Source: Nansenia antarctica
Taxonomy: Eukaryota; Chordata; Actinopteri; Argentiniformes; Microstomatidae
Assembly (NCBI GenBank): GCA_963989245.1
Contig: OZ022346.1
Coordinates: 45,482,058 to 45,546,057 of the forward strand
DNA length: 64,000 nt
Direction of reading: 5' to 3'
Of the stretch, positions 12,912-26,540 are shown one piece after another. A program made the position numbers and the translations under genes. The notes under the pieces were generated by a model that was not told the DNA's origin, did no database searches, and saw only the letters and a list, made by a program, of their open reading frames with translations. Each line of letters begins with the position of its first letter. Positions within the stretch are counted from its first letter, which is position 1.

Positions 12912-13143
12912 CGTGAGCTTAGAATGATAAGGTTCTATCTCAGTTTAGGGTAGTTTAGAGATATTGAGCGTCAAAGTTTTTACATTCCATTATGTGTTGT
13001 GAGATGGAACCTTTGTATTTTATGAATTACTAACTAAAAAATTAACACCACACAGGCATTAATAAACACCTAATGGATCAGATTATGTAAAAAACTAAAT
13101 TCTGACAAAGATTTAGATAGAACCTTATAATTCTAATGTCACG
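12912..13143. mobile_element. MITE with 4-bp target duplication (ATGT)
   Basis: A 232-bp AT-rich element with inverted ends reading CGTGA(G/C).TTAGAAT.ATAAGG and the complement. It is flanked by ATGT at 12908-12911 and 13144-13147. A second copy with the same ends lies at 45079-45329 with a different 4-bp duplication (ATAT). No coding capacity. Confidence 0.75.
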
Positions 13144-13147
13144 ATGT

Positions 13148-13792
13148 GTCATTCAACACTTTGTGCTACAAGTGATATATCAGTATGTGATGAATGCAGG
13201 TACACACGGCATAAGGGAATGCATAAATGAACATGAGTAAATCACAAATTAATGTATTACCAAAGCTTATAAAACGGGTTCAGAGAAATAATATTAAAGG
13301 GCTGCAGCCAGGTCAGTGAAGGATTAACATATACATGCAACACAGCAGTACTTTGTAAACTAATTCCCCCCCAAAATCTCAAAGTATAGATTGCGTTGTT
13401 CACTCTCCCCTCTGCCAGAAAACGGATGGACCCTTGACGGCTCCCTCAGCATCCGCACCAGTTAGGCTTTTCTATAAGGGAATAAGAGGAGAATTATTGA
13501 GTAATTCATGGCTGTCTGGGATTGATCTGACATACAGTAAGAGTAGCCCCAGTGCTTCAACAACAATTTGGATTTTAATATTGTCACCCAGATGATTAGA
13601 GTATATTATATAACAACAGGGTGGCGATTTAGACACATTGACTTCTTTGGTGATTGATATCATGTTTTTATATGCCCCACAACTAGAAATCAGCCATTGC
13701 AATATTGTACTTTGTATTGTACTAAAGGGAAAGACCAAAAAAGTCTACATGGCTGTTAACCAGATACCGTGTGCACCACAGTCTGAGCGTAC
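13148..13792. other. 3' region of Ig gene 1
   Basis: No securely coding sequence is seen. A candidate last exon on the minus strand (13446-13471) would add a short tail ending EKPNWCGC and a stop after the last Ig exon, with a TTATAG acceptor in the right phase. It has no membrane anchor. I consider it possible but unproven. Confidence 0.3.
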
Positions 13793-16700
13793 CTGTGACA
13801 CTGAGCGTCTCATTAGCCCAGGCTGTCTCCCCAGAGACCGTGTTGTGTGCCTCGCAGCTGAAAGACTCTGTGGTCACATAGCGATTGACGCTTATAGAGA
13901 CCACACTGCCTTGCATGGTTCGACCGTACACAGCCCAGGTATAGCTGCAGGGTGAGGGTGAGCAGTCGGCCAGACACTTGAAGCTGGCCTTAACCCCCAC
14001 CTCAAGACTATCTGGACCTGAGATGGTCACGTTCGACGGTCCCTCTGAAAGAAGAAGAAGAAGACTCCACATAGTTAGAGGTCATTTAGCACTTTCCACC
14101 CTTTTCTACCTATCTCTATATTCTACTTTTATGTGTAGAATGTACTTTATATTAAAAGAATGTACTTGAATATTTTAGAATGTGTCATTTTTTTGTCCCT
14201 ATGTAATATTGACCGAGTACAAAGAAAGGGCCATTCAAGTTCAACGTCTAGAAAGATCAAGATGACATTCAGAACAAGAACGTCAGGAGTCTGTCATCCC
14301 TGCTGCTCACCCAGTAGCACCACCATGGTCTCCACGTCGCTGTGGTTCTTGGTCGATGGGTTGTACGCAACACACGTGAGGGGTGTTTGTATCTCCTTGG
14401 CAGGTGTGAGGGAATAGGAGGCCTTCATTCCTACCAGGGCGCCATTGTAGATCCAGATGTAAGTACAGTCGGGGTAGCAGTCAGCCGAACATTGGAGGGC
14501 TGTCGTTGACCCAGGCAGGACATACAACTCTTTACCCACTGGGCCTTTATCAACCTGGGTGATAACACCGTAATTTGGTCCATCTGGAAAAACAGGCCAT
14601 GGAATGTACAGTATATGTTACATATTTGCTTGTCGATAAGCTGTAGACCTCACACAATCTCAGGTGTTGAATTCAATAATAAAATGTATATTGTATGTAT
14701 ATTTCAATCCACAATCCATCATCATCATTATAAATTCACAGAGTTGTATGCAATGTAGCACTATCTCGTCACACTCACATTTTAAAGTGACGTTGTACCC
14801 GATCGCTTCGATGGACACTCCCCCCTCAACCGCGACACATTGGTACAGCCCTCTGTCGGACTGCGCCAGGGGGCTGAAGGACAGAGTGGTGTTGTCGGAG
14901 GAGAGCCGGACTCTGCTGGACACAGCTACGGGGAGGCCGTCTTTCAACCAGTCGATAGAGGACGGGTTCTCAGAGCCCTCGCATTTCAGTGAGAAGTCGG
15001 AGCCCGCCGGGGGCTGACCTCCGGAAACAGATTGCACAGAGATAGGGTCTGGGGAGAGAAGAAGGAGGGAGAGGTCAAAAAGTGAAAGGAGGCCGAAATG
15101 AAAGGGAATGAACAAACAAGAGTCTCACACCATTGCTTCTCCTCCTCCAACCTCCTGGCCCCCAACTGACTTACCAGTGACACTCAGGGTCTTGGTGGCG
15201 ACTTCAGAGACTCCTGAGATGGTATTGATGGCTTCACACGTCAGTGCCTTGGTGCTACTGTCGTCACTGGAGCTCACTTCGAGCATCAGCTTGTTAGTCA
15301 TCATAGTCGTTTGACTGTCGCCCTTATCGAGGATGGGCACCTGGACCTGGTCGCCATGGTAAGTCTTCCCGTTGAACGTCCAGGTGAAGTTACAGGATGG
15401 AGAGCAGTCGACGAGGCAGTCATACTGGTACGTCTTTCCTAAAGTCACCGAATCAGATCCCGTGATCGCAATGTCCTTCGGTCCACCTGAGAAGAACAGA
15501 GAATATACAGTGTGTTGGTTAGACAACAGAACTTCTGGTACAGCCTATTCCATGTATCTACACAGTGGACATTTGACTATCCCCGTTATTGAATGTAAAA
15601 CGTTCTAGAATCATTCTCTCTCACACACCCACACACCCACACACCCACCCACACACACACACACACACAAACACACAAATGCATAAACACACACACATAC
15701 TTATTGGTATCTCACGCACACACACAGAGTATAATACTCAACCAATAAGTGTGTGTGTGAGTGTGAGTGTGTGTGTGTGTGTGTGTAGTAGTGTGTGGTA
15801 AACACACTCATCTGATTCAACACTCAATACGTTGCTGCAGTAAGCGTTCGATTAGACAAGCGTTTCTCTCACTCACGGGCCACGTAGACTGTGAGACTGG
15901 TCGAGATGAAGAGGTGTGAGACGGAGTTCTTGGCCTCGCAGACCAGCGTCTCAGAGCTGATGTACTGGGTCGCCGTCACCTCTGTCGTGTTGCCGGTCGC
16001 GGTGACGTCACTCGGCACCGTCGTGCCCACCCTCCAGGTGTACTCGCAGGACGGGTAGCAAGTAGCCGTGCACACAAAGGTGGAGGTAACCCCCTCAGAC
16101 AGCTTTCCAGGACCTGTGATCTTAATATCGGAGGGTCCCTCTGAAATAAAAGAAGGTTCGAATTGTGAGGATGTGTCGGATGGGAGAAGTGTTAAGGCCT
16201 ACGTCGACAATTGTCTTCTGCGGCGGCCATGATAAACCGTACCTGTCACTTCGACTGTTTTGTTGACGGTCACTGACTTCCCAGTGTCAGTGTTCAGAGC
16301 CTTGCAGATCATGACTGTTTGGGACACCCATTGCGTCAGCTGGACTCTCATCTCCGACCCCGAGGCGGTGTCATCTCCGTCGGTCCAGGTGAAGGTGCAG
16401 CTCGGGGAGCAGTCGGCTGAGCATGTGAACGCGTAGGGGATGCCCACAGTAATGACGCTCGGCCCACTGATCTCAACAGAGGACGGCCCGGCTGACAAAG
16501 TAGAAACCAAGCCAATGAATTCTACATAAAGTGTACAGTGCAGACGTGAACACTGGTTCACATTCTCAGAAAACTATGTCACCATCTTTAGCAATTTTGG
16601 ATAGAACTGTTTTACAGTTTTACACTTAGAAAACGTGCAAGAAATCAACAATCTTACATGGCGTAGTTTCCTCCGAGGCCCTGCCTTGCTCTCTCTCACT

Positions 16701-16987
16701 GGCGGTTGATGCTATGGTTCATACAGGAACACGAAAGAAGGGGAAAGAAATACCATATCATTACTATTTGAAATGACCCAAATGCCCAAGACATACATTG
16801 AATTGCACTGTACTGTGATCATACTTACATTATGGTTGACAACAATGTAATCCATCATGTAAGACAAATGTTACTTCTTAAATTGAATTGCCCTTTGATA
16901 AACTCTAACAGATTGAACATGATGTCTTCTCTTACCCGCCAGGCAGGTGAGCAGCAAGAGTAGACCGAGGGAGTGGAGGAGAGCCAT
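13793..16987 (-). CDS. Secreted or surface multi-Ig-domain protein (Ig gene 1)
   Basis: Exons on the minus strand: signal peptide 16936-16987 (MALLHSLGLLLLLTCLAG), linker 16658-16711, then Ig exons 16243-16491, 15877-16140, 15175-15486, 14779-15048, 14311-14583 and 13793-14044. Every internal exon is a multiple of three and all junctions are phase 1, the usual Ig-exon layout. Five Ig domains carry a strand-B cysteine followed by an extra C-x3-C or C-x3-C-x4-C (for example CSADCSPSC.FTW). The fourth (14779-15048) is a conventional I-set-like domain with DRGLYQC. The exons give about 575 codons with the 3' end open; a short candidate tail exon at 13446-13471 would make the protein secreted. No transmembrane or GPI exon was found. 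Relatives A-D to the right share the layout. CEACAM-like is my best family guess; ligand and function are unknown. Confidence 0.8.
15618..15788. repeat. CA/GT dinucleotide-rich simple repeat
   Basis: Imperfect (CA)n followed by (GT)n in an intron of Ig gene 1, between its second and third Ig exons. The opposed CA and GT tracts could fold on themselves. No other feature is seen. Confidence 0.9.
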
Positions 16988-17376
16988 GGTGTTGCTGGGA
17001 ACCGGGTGAGGACTGGCTGTAATGCCCCAGAATACAGTTGTTTCAGCTCTTATACCTCGTATGAATCAAGTGCCTGGCTGATACAATCTTATCAGGAACC
17101 AATACAAAGACCAGACAAAAAGATTTCACAATATTCCCACAATAGTAAAGGCGCCCAGGTGCTAGAGAGCATTATTCTGTTGGTTATCAGCTCTGTGTTA
17201 TTGTGTCCTGGTTAGGGCGTGCGTGACACTGTGACAGTCTAGTGTAGGCGTTATTCTGCCATGGTTGTGCTTTTTGATAATGCAAAGTTATTTACGGTCT
17301 CAAGGAGCCCAGGGAACATTTCATTGATTTGACATTGTTTGCTTTTCCACTCCCTTCACTCACCATGCATGTATGT
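16988..17376 (-). promoter_or_regulatory. Upstream region of Ig gene 1
   Basis: This interval precedes the signal-peptide exon of Ig gene 1 and ends at a Tc1-like element, so it should hold the proximal promoter. No TATA box or other definite motif could be assigned by eye. Confidence 0.3.
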
Positions 17377-19235
17377 ACAGTCATGTGAAAAAGATCTCAA
17401 AACACCCCACGAACATCTTTAGCTTTTTTAACATATTTAAACATATGGACATTTGATCTTCATTTTAACAATATTGAGAGATTGAGATAATATAACTAAA
17501 CAAATAAAACTGAAAACATTTCTTTTAAAAATTATTTGTAAAAGGTAATTAATAAATAAAATAAAAATCTTGTGAGGAAACAGTCAGGACTTAAAGTTTA
17601 ATACTACTTAAAATGACTAAAATATGAATTAGGTGTACATGATTAGAACATCGTTAGAGAGGATTTTGGAGGAGCCTGTTTTATTTAAACCTCAGACATT
17701 TAGTTTGGTTTGCTCTTGGTTGTTGAAGTGAGTGGTGTCACCATGGTGAGATCAAAAGAGCTCGCTGAGGCCTTCCTAAAGAAGGTTGTAGATGCATATG
17801 ATTCTGGGAATGGATTTAAAAAGATCTCCAAACAATTAGAAATCAGCCATTCCACTGCCTGAAAAATAATTTACAAGTAGAGAACATTTAAAACAACTGC
17901 CAGCATGTCCAGATCAGCATGTCCTAGCAAGTTCAGCCCAAGAACAGACTGCAAGATGCTTAAAGAAGTCTCCAACAATCCTAAAATGTTATCATGGGAC
18001 CAACAGGTAGCTCTAGCCACAGTTGATGCCACAGTTGATGTCTACCATCAGAAAGAAATTGCACAAGTTTGATTTTCATGGGAGTTGTGCAAGGAGGAAA
18101 TGCTTGCTGTCAAAAATCCCCATCAGGGCAAGACTAAAGCTTGCCAGAGAACACCTAGACAAACACCAGGACAGCAAGGGACAATGGTACAAGGAACTAG
18201 CAGAACAAGCAGAACAAGCAGAACAATGTGCTTTGGACAGATTAATCCAAAGTTGAATTATTTGCGACACGTTCTAAAGCTTTTGTCCTCATGTCTGGAT
18301 CTGATGTAATGATCTGACTTTTCTTTCGAAAAATGTGAATACATTTATCAAACTCAATGACACATCGGTGGTCAACTAACACAGCTTGTTTTGTGAGCCT
18401 GCTAACAATGTAAAGTAGTGTTATAGTTAACTAAGTAGCAGTGGGGATTACTCACCCAATCCATTTCGTTGCAGTATTTTGGCTTGACTAGTGAGTTTGT
18501 GTTGTGATTCTCATCATCGTTGAAACGTAGTTCCGTGTTTCAAAAGAAAAGTCTAAACATTTTCATTGGTTGCCGATATGCGGACCCAAAGACTAGAACG
18601 TGTCACATTTGGGCACAGTAACAGAAGACATGTTTGAAACCAAAGACAGCATTTGAGCACAAGAACCTCAAACCAACTGTGAAACATGAGGGTGGAAATG
18701 TCCTGGTTTGGGGCTGCTTTGCTGCAGCAGGGCCTGGCCAGCTCACCATCATAGAATCCACTATGAATTCTTTATTGTATCAGAGGGTGCTTGAGGAAAA
18801 TGTGAGACCATCTGTCCAACAATTTAAGCTGAAGCGGATATGGACCATGGAACATGACAATAACCTAAAACATTCCAGTAAATCCATCAAGGAATGGCTC
18901 AAAAGAAAGAAATGGAAAAATGGAGAGAGAAAAGCCTGTATCATAATCCTATTGAGATTCTATGGAGTGATTTGAAACAGGCTGTGCATGCAAGACACCT
19001 CTCTAACATTGCAGAGCATTCTGCATGGAGGAGTGAGAAAAACATTCTCCCAGTCAAAGTCAGAGACTGGTAGACAGTTAGGAAGGAAACAGACGGTTAG
19101 ATAGGAAACATCTAATTGAGGTTATTTCAGCCAAAGGCAATACCAGCTAGGGCATAGGGTGTCCTAACTCTTTCCTCAGTAAGAATTGGCATCTTTGTGC
19201 ATTTGTTAATGATAAATGATGACAAAGTTACATTT
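17377..19235 (+). mobile_element. Decayed Tc1-like DNA transposon
   Basis: The left end reads CAGTCATGTGAAAAAGATCT, a typical fish Tc1 terminus. A plus-strand transposase frame starts at the ATG at 17743 (MVRSKELAEAFLKK, helix-turn-helix region) and continues, broken by stops and frameshifts, to about 18975 (GGNVLVWGCFAAAGPG, then EHDNNLKHSSKSIKEWL). The right part contains GGGTGTCCTAACTC near 19157 but no complete inverted terminus. The last stretch, from 19158, is also found at the left edge of copy B (29581). The element is inactive. Confidence 0.8.
17743..18975 (+). pseudogene. Broken Tc1-like transposase
   Basis: In-frame stops occur within the first 60 codons (after SHSTA and after KIIYK), a frameshift lies before 18085, and a gap-like degenerate stretch covers about 18300-18630. 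The D/E catalytic region is degraded: the expected DNDPKHTS block reads HDNNLKHSS, so the second acidic residue is not preserved. It cannot encode an active enzyme. Confidence 0.75.
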
Positions 19236-19949
19236 TCATCACCTTATCTATAGATATCTGTTCACACTACACACGACCGGTAACCCAAGATTAAACTTGG
19301 GAAAGAGGTGAGTCCACTTGCTAGGTGGGTCCAAAAATGTACATGTAATGTAATGACACATGTATGTATTGAATATGTGTAGAAACATGAATGCATTGTG
19401 TTACAGTGTATGCTCTGTGTACATTGTTTGCAATATGTATTGTATTTCTACGGTATGTACATAAGGCAGGGTGTGTGCATGTGCTCAATGATCTGCATAC
19501 AATGACAAAGGTTCTTAATATATGTTCCTTTTATTTTAGAATAAACTTTACTCCATGAGAGACAAATACTATAGATGCCATGTCAATAAATCAAACAAAT
19601 AAATGTTAATACAGATCAGCTAGTGTGTGGTGCAAGATTGAACATTTTATTAGTGATAATCAACAACAAGACTAGTCGATGATTGATGTTTACACATACA
19701 GTATGTTGATTACATTTATGCTCCATACATACAAATTCTGGGGGCCCCTCATCTTTTGTGAAGTATATAATTGCTATACCTCAGAAGATATGTGAACACA
19801 TTACTCAAATACAAACCCTTCTATTGGAACTATTGCTATTAACTATTAATTAATGGTTATTAACTGTTTTATATGATATTTGTTTAGAAAGTAATATTGG
19901 AATTACAATTCACTGAAACAGATTCAAACACATTCACGGTTTTTCTTTA

Positions 19950-20139
19950 TGATTTATTATTGTTATTCTTCAGACAGACACCTCTTTGGGGGTATATTAA
20001 TTGAGTGAAGAATGAATCCATATAACACCAATTAGTCAGGGTGAATCTAATATCTAAATAGTTGTTGTTGTCGCTCTGTGCCCTTCACAGAGACAGAAAG
20101 CTGCATCCTTCATCTCCATCTCCATCTCAAGTCTTCGTG
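19950..20139 (-). other. Candidate 3' UTR exon of Ig gene A
   Basis: The sequence after the acceptor TTTTCAG (minus strand) begins CACGAAGACTTGAGATGG and runs through a short (GAGATG)n stretch to a minus-strand AATAAA near 19953-19958. It is preserved in B (from 30557), C (from 44964) and D (from 61194). It would be spliced to the donor that follows the stop of the GPI exon, so it would be untranslated. Confidence 0.5.
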
Positions 20140-20238
20140 CTGAAAAGGTCAAACACATCACAGGGGCATGTTACTGAATTGATCCATGAAATACATTCTT
20201 GATTATATATCTAAGGCACACATGATCACATCAAGTGA

Positions 20239-20348
<110 letters not shown>

Positions 20349-20814
20349 TTTCCCATTGACGTTCAAATATTCGGGCAAGCCTTTCTACTTCACTTATCAT
20401 CAGCAAATATGGTTGATTGGATTAAATTAGATTAGATTCAACTTCATTGTCATTGCAGAGTACAACTACCAGACAATGAAATGCAGTTAAATGCATCTAA
20501 CCAGAAGTGCAAATATTGATATAGCTCAAAGACCTGCTAGTGTATCGTATTACAGTATAAGTAGTATAACTATAGAATATGTACAGTTATTAAATAATGA
20601 GTATAGTATGATATGTACAGTAGGTAGTAGGAATAAGAGATGGATAACAATAAGCTATGTCCAGTTGTGGTATGCGGGCGATAGGTATAGTCCATATATG
20701 TAGATGTATAATTAGAGACTAATATGAAAAATTAGGTATGATATGTGATATATGAAATATGTGTAAAAATATGCCATGTGCAAATGTATATTAGTGCAAA
20801 CAACAGTAGTGCTA

Positions 20815-21110
20815 ATAATACTAATACTACTACTACTAATAATACATTTTATGTATGGGCGCCTTTCAAGGCTCTCAAGGACACCTTACAAGACATAGTT
20901 AAAACCACATTATAAAATCAACAAAGCAAAGTCAAATAAAAACAGCAAAGTCAGATATAACAACAAACTAAATACAGTAGATCAAACCAAATTATGCCAT
21001 TGTGAAAAGGTGTGTTTTAAGACTGGATTTGAAAGTGGAGAGAGTGTCAATATTACGTCTGTCAGGTGGCAGAGAGTTCCAGACTAAGACTAAATTGAGT
21101 GTCCACCGTG
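20815..21110 (-). mobile_element. LINE 3'-end fragment, copy A
   Basis: Read on the minus strand, the sequence gives the C-terminal LINE motif WNSLPP followed by a tail resembling STFKSSLKTHLF, then a 3' UTR ending in an (ATT/AGT)-rich tail at about 20815-20850. The same insertion is in copy B (31257-31552). Copies C and D lack it and run straight from the GTGCAA region into CTAAATTGAGTGTCC. Confidence 0.65.
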
Positions 21111-21341
21111 ACCAGGGGTATGTGCAAACATCATGACATCATGATATGACATCATGATATGGGAGGCTCTGCTAGCTCCTTATCTATAGGTCACACATAG
21201 AACTACTGGTTGGCTTGAATGAGGTAATAATAGCCAAATAATGTGTGTTGACTTTTTGAATGAGTTGTGTTCAAGTTATCATGACTGCCACATAGCATGA
21301 CGCAGGACTCACCCCCCTGTACAGTGCTGCCCTCTTCTGGT

Positions 21342-24300
21342 TCATGGTGAAAATACGATGGGAAGTGTGACTGCAAACAGAATCAGTGCTAAAGTCTGTT
21401 TGACTTGTGTGGCCATGGATCTGTGCGACGGATCTGCACGTATGGAACTGCCTGTGTCTGTGAGTACAAAATTACACAAGAAACAAGACATTAGGACAGG
21501 CATTAGGCCCATATATACCACAGCATTATGAATACATAATGGGAATAAACTCCTACTAAAGACTTGTGTTGTGTTAACCCTTTAGATCATGGGAGATTCT
21601 ACTCTACCTTCCACCCGCATGGTCTTGGTGACCACAGTTGCTGTCATTGAGACAGTGTTCTGTGCCTCACACAGGATCATCTGTGACTTAACACGTTTCA
21701 CGACCGTGATTTCCATCGTTTCGCCGTGAACCGTGTGACCGTCAACGGTCCAGATATAGTTACAAGAGGGGGTGCATTTGGCAGTGCACAGAAACCTGGA
21801 CTTTATCCCGACCGTAACGTGATCTGGGCCTACGATGTGGGTCTCTGATGGACCAGCTGTGAGGAGACAAGATCATTCTTTTACCCAACCATCATCATTT
21901 TAGGATAAGGATAATGTTGTCGGCCTGCATTCCCCCAACAATACTTCCAACAAATCATATTGTTATCTGGCCCTTAAAGAACATGGTTTGACACAGAATG
22001 GAGGGAGTGTGATCTCTCTAAGCAGTGGCAGGCCATGCATTTTACACATAGGCCTTCAGTGATCCTCCCACAATGAAACCACCCCCAAATAACCTCACCA
22101 CAATGTTAACGCAAGAAACTATTGTAATTGAAGACAGCGACCCCATATTTACATTGACTGGTTAGCATGAAAGTTGACGCTGGGGTCATCAAAATGAACA
22201 GCAATGACACCCATGGTTTCGGTACTTAACTCCCCAAAACACTTACAACATAAACAGAAACAATTACTAACAACCTGTTCTTTTTTTTTCTCCAGATTTT
22301 ATCCCCTTTTTCACCCAATTTGGTAGCCAATTGAACCCAACCTAGCATCCAATTATCCCCTGCCTATTGCATAGGATCCGCCGCACGACCCCGTGGCCGG
22401 CAGTCCCAGAGGAGGCCGCCAGGCAGACTAGCTGACTGGCTCCTCGAGCCCAGCACCGTTATTCCGGCACCTAGGGGGCGGTGTTGCGCGACGGATCCTT
22501 GTCCGGAAATACTCCTATACCCGCCCTCGGGAGCGGCCGCCCAATATGCCGCTCCCCGTGTGTGCCCCAGCCATACCCGGATCTGGCGAGCTGGGATTCG
22601 AACCCAGTCCCCGGTGGGCAGCATGCACTAGTGGCCAGTGCTTAGACCGCTACACCACCGTGGGGCTCTAACAACCTGTTCTTATCGTATTTTTTAGGTT
22701 TTCTGCCCGAAATGACATGCCCACAGTGAATATAGAATATCTCCACAATCACAAGGGCCTTCATAATGATCTTGGTATCACATGAAAGCTAACACCTGTG
22801 GGGTGACTGTAGAAGTGTCAGAATCAAAATATATGTTACTGTGTCAGAGTAAATAGAGCTAGAACATTGTTAAAAATCTCAAATTCACTCTCCGCCTAAA
22901 AAAAAAAACAGCTTTTAGAGTGAATATCAGCTTGGACACCTGACTGAATAAGCCCAAATCATCTAGGAATCAGTACGGTATTGTGTGTGGATTGATGGCA
23001 AATTATTTAAATTTAATTCATTTTAAATTGAGGCTATAATACAACGAAATGTGGAAAAACTGAAGGGGTCTGAATACTTTCCGCACCCACTGTATACCCT
23101 CCTCAAATGAAGAGTTACCAAAGGTTTTGTTCATGTCCCTGAGTAATCTGCACATATGCAAGTCTGTCATTTAACCAGTAGTCATTCTGTTATTTCAAAT
23201 CCAGTGTAAATAAGATTCTTAGATTCTTAAATCCAGCGTATACAACAGTCTTAGATTCCTAAAAAACTCAATGTAGAACTCTGGATTGAAAACGAACATA
23301 GTATTACATTATCTGTCAAGCAGGGGCGGATTTAGGATCGTAGGAGATCCGGGGCTTAGCCCAGAGGGAGAATATAATGTGCGCGCGCGCAAACTAATTG
23401 TGGTGGTTCTGGGCACAGAGGGAGGTCAGCACACGTAGCTCCCCCTGTCAGTCACCATCATTTATATTTGTATAGAATTACATAATTGATGGGCTGAGGC
23501 TAGTTATGTTACAGTATGTATATCAGGGCAGACTCTGTGCTCACCACTTATATTGTATTTAGAGTCTTGTCCTGTGTTATATGACGATATATTACATGTA
23601 TTGTTGGCCTGTGTATAGTACTGTGAAATCAAATCCCCCCTGGGACATTAAACAAACTTAGTTAGTTAGAGTTACATCTTAGGATAGATTTGAGTCATGT
23701 TCTGTATACATACATACTACCATAAGGGCATACTTAATGTGGTTACTCCATGTTTACTAGCTGTAACATTAACGTTACATCATTCTTTTTCACTTGTTAC
23801 TCAGTCAACCAGAGTGCAGATATCAAAGACTATCAGCCTGTTATTCACTTTATTTGAATAAGTATTATAAGTATAATATTACTTTATTTGAATAAGTATT
23901 ATCCTTTGTTTGATTTCTTACCATGTACCGTAACAGTACCTTGCTATGTTTCATTTTCATTATAACATAACGTTATGTTATGATAGCCTGCTAGCATTAG
24001 CAAACCGGAAAAGTAGTGTCAGTGAGTCAGTCACCTTTCTAATAAGATTCACAAACCTGAAACATCATCTATGTCATCACTGCTGGTGAAGTCATTGTTG
24101 TCAGCTGCTGATACGGCTGCTGCAACAGTTCTTGGCGCTTGTTTTGTTGAAAACAACTTTGGGATATCCATCCTTACAATTGTGCAAGTCAGGCACTGAT
24201 TGAGATCACATCTTCTTCAGGGCAGGGCAGGCTACGCAGTATGCAGGCTAATGTCGCGCAGCTGCTGCCTCTCTGTTGGACTCCGGTACTGCACGTTACT

Positions 24301-26480
24301 CACGAGAGTTTTTTTATTTTTATTTTTTTTATTTTTTTAAGTAAAACATTCGGGGCTTTTCAGAAAACATCCGGGGCTTGAGCCCCAGTAGCCACCCCCT
24401 AGCGCCGCCCCTGCTGTCAAGTATTACATTATCAGTTAAAAAAAGAAATGACCCACCTGAAAGTGTAATAAATTCCCAATAATGTAATAAGGTATTACAT
24501 TATCAGTAAAAATGTTATTACAATATCAGTCAGGTTATTTTATGACATTATTGGTAAATTATTTCATTATTGGGTTTTATTACATTTTCGATGGAGTTAA
24601 GTGGACATTTTATTACATTATCAGGCGTTATTACATTATCAGGAAATTATTACATTATAGGGTGCTACAAGGACCAATGATATGGAAATTCGGGGGTTGA
24701 AACCAAGCATGCTTGGTTTTGCTATGTGACGTGGCTGTAAACAAGAGCGTCTCACTCGCTCACTTTTTACCGGTCTAATAATAGACCGCTTTTGACGTTT
24801 AGAATGGAATCTAATGAATCGTTTGCGACATCGATGAACATTATTGATAAAGGTAAGCTCTTTATATCTGTTATATTAAACATAGACCCAAATCTCGGGT
24901 CACCGGTGTCGCGGTGGATAAGAACAGGTTTTAACAACACTGATCAAACATGCAACACTTGCATAGGACATTTAAAATGTAATAACATAACTCTCATAAC
25001 ATAACTCTGAAGTCTGAATACAATGCATGCTGGGAAACAGGAAGGCACAGTGTTAACTGTGTAGCCCCGTCGCTACAATACGTTTTAATGTGTTTTAGAG
25101 CTGAAAATGTTGACGCATGCTCCTAGACGGCTAGGCCAGCTAGAAGGCTACGGCGTGACAAACAATACGGCCAACATGGCAACTTCCAAATCTGATTGGT
25201 TAAAGAAAATGATGATCAAAAACATTGACCCCAGTTGCTTCAGCAGCAAAGCGGATTCACTCGAAATTCTCAAGGCCTCAAGGCCAGATTTTTCACCCAG
25301 AGACAGCACAGGATCTGACAGGAAAATCTGATTGGATAAAAGCTAATTTATATGAGCTGCACTGGAAGCAGCACAACCGAGGGAGAGAGTAGCAATGAAA
25401 TGACGTTAATAAACTGATGGGTACGAACTTAAATACATATAAATATCAAATTATTAAAAAAGCCTGACTCTGTCTCGAAGTCAGTAACCTACTTGTCAAA
25501 GGTATGGTCCTGGTTGCCGTGGCATAGAGGCCTGACACACTGTGGATGGCCTTGCAGGTCAGGGTCTTAGAGGTGGACAACTCTTGGGGGGTTACAGTAA
25601 TCTTGTTCCCCGATCCACTAAACCATTTGCCCCCAATCTCCCAGGTGTAGCTGCAGGAAGGACGGCAGTCAGCGTCGCACTGGAAGCTGTGTGGCTCCCC
25701 TGGTGTCATCAGCTCAGAGCCTGTGATGTTCATGTTCGCTGGTCCAGCTAAAATGAGAAACAAATCCACATGCAGCAAGTTGAGAATACCGACTTTACCA
25801 ACTTTACACGAAACAATGTCTAAATATCAACATACAAAACATTTGAGTGTTCACCAATTTGTGGTTACAATTTTACTCAGAGCTATGCTCAGAAAATCAT
25901 CAAATGTACAGTATATAAAACCAGAGTCCTCTTGATACTGCATATCACTTTATCAGGTGTCACCAAAACCAACAAACAACCCACCTAGAACCTGTAGTGT
26001 CTTTCTTACTGTGACATTCCCATAGGTATTGTGTGCAGTGCATGTCACGGTCAAGGACTCCGCCAAGGGGGGAACAGAGAATGCCAGCTCGTTGCCCTGC
26101 TCACTCTGCCCATCCAGGCTCATGGTGTAGCTACACGAGGGAGAGCAGACAGCAGTACACCCTACGCTGCCTGGCACTCCCACCGTCACATAGTCAGGTC
26201 CGACAAAGGTTACTTCGGAGGGGCCGTCTGAACATAGCAAAGCATAATTAGACCATGTACCAATGTTAGAAGGCTTTTAGGACAAACCAACTATTGTACT
26301 TAAGCAAACAACTGTGATTGAATAAAATAAGCATTTAAGCATTTCAAATAGACTATATACTGACTTAAAGACCTACACTTAGCAACACCAGTACTATCCA
26401 GGCCCTACAACTATTCTAATCCAGTAGACACAATAAAATACATTATTGAAACTGAAACAGATCTTTACTATGCGTGCGCA

Positions 26481-26540
<60 letters not shown>

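Noticed and set aside
15589..15801. CRISPR-like or other regular array
   Set aside because: Simple CA/GT repeats without spacers; no array of repeat-spacer type was seen anywhere.
22560..22667. Functional tRNA gene (duplicate near 33010-33109)
   Set aside because: tRNA-like boxes belong to a SINE with target duplication and a long unrelated body.
25107..25331. 74-codon plus-strand frame conserved in copies A and B
   Set aside because: It is conserved only because the whole segment is duplicated; C and D have indels that break it, and it is antisense to an intron of the Ig genes.
26031..26251. Plus-strand frames opposite the Ig exons (also at 35315, 47329, 48598, 50488)
   Set aside because: Mirror frames of true minus-strand Ig exons; the codon bias and splice sites belong to the minus strand.
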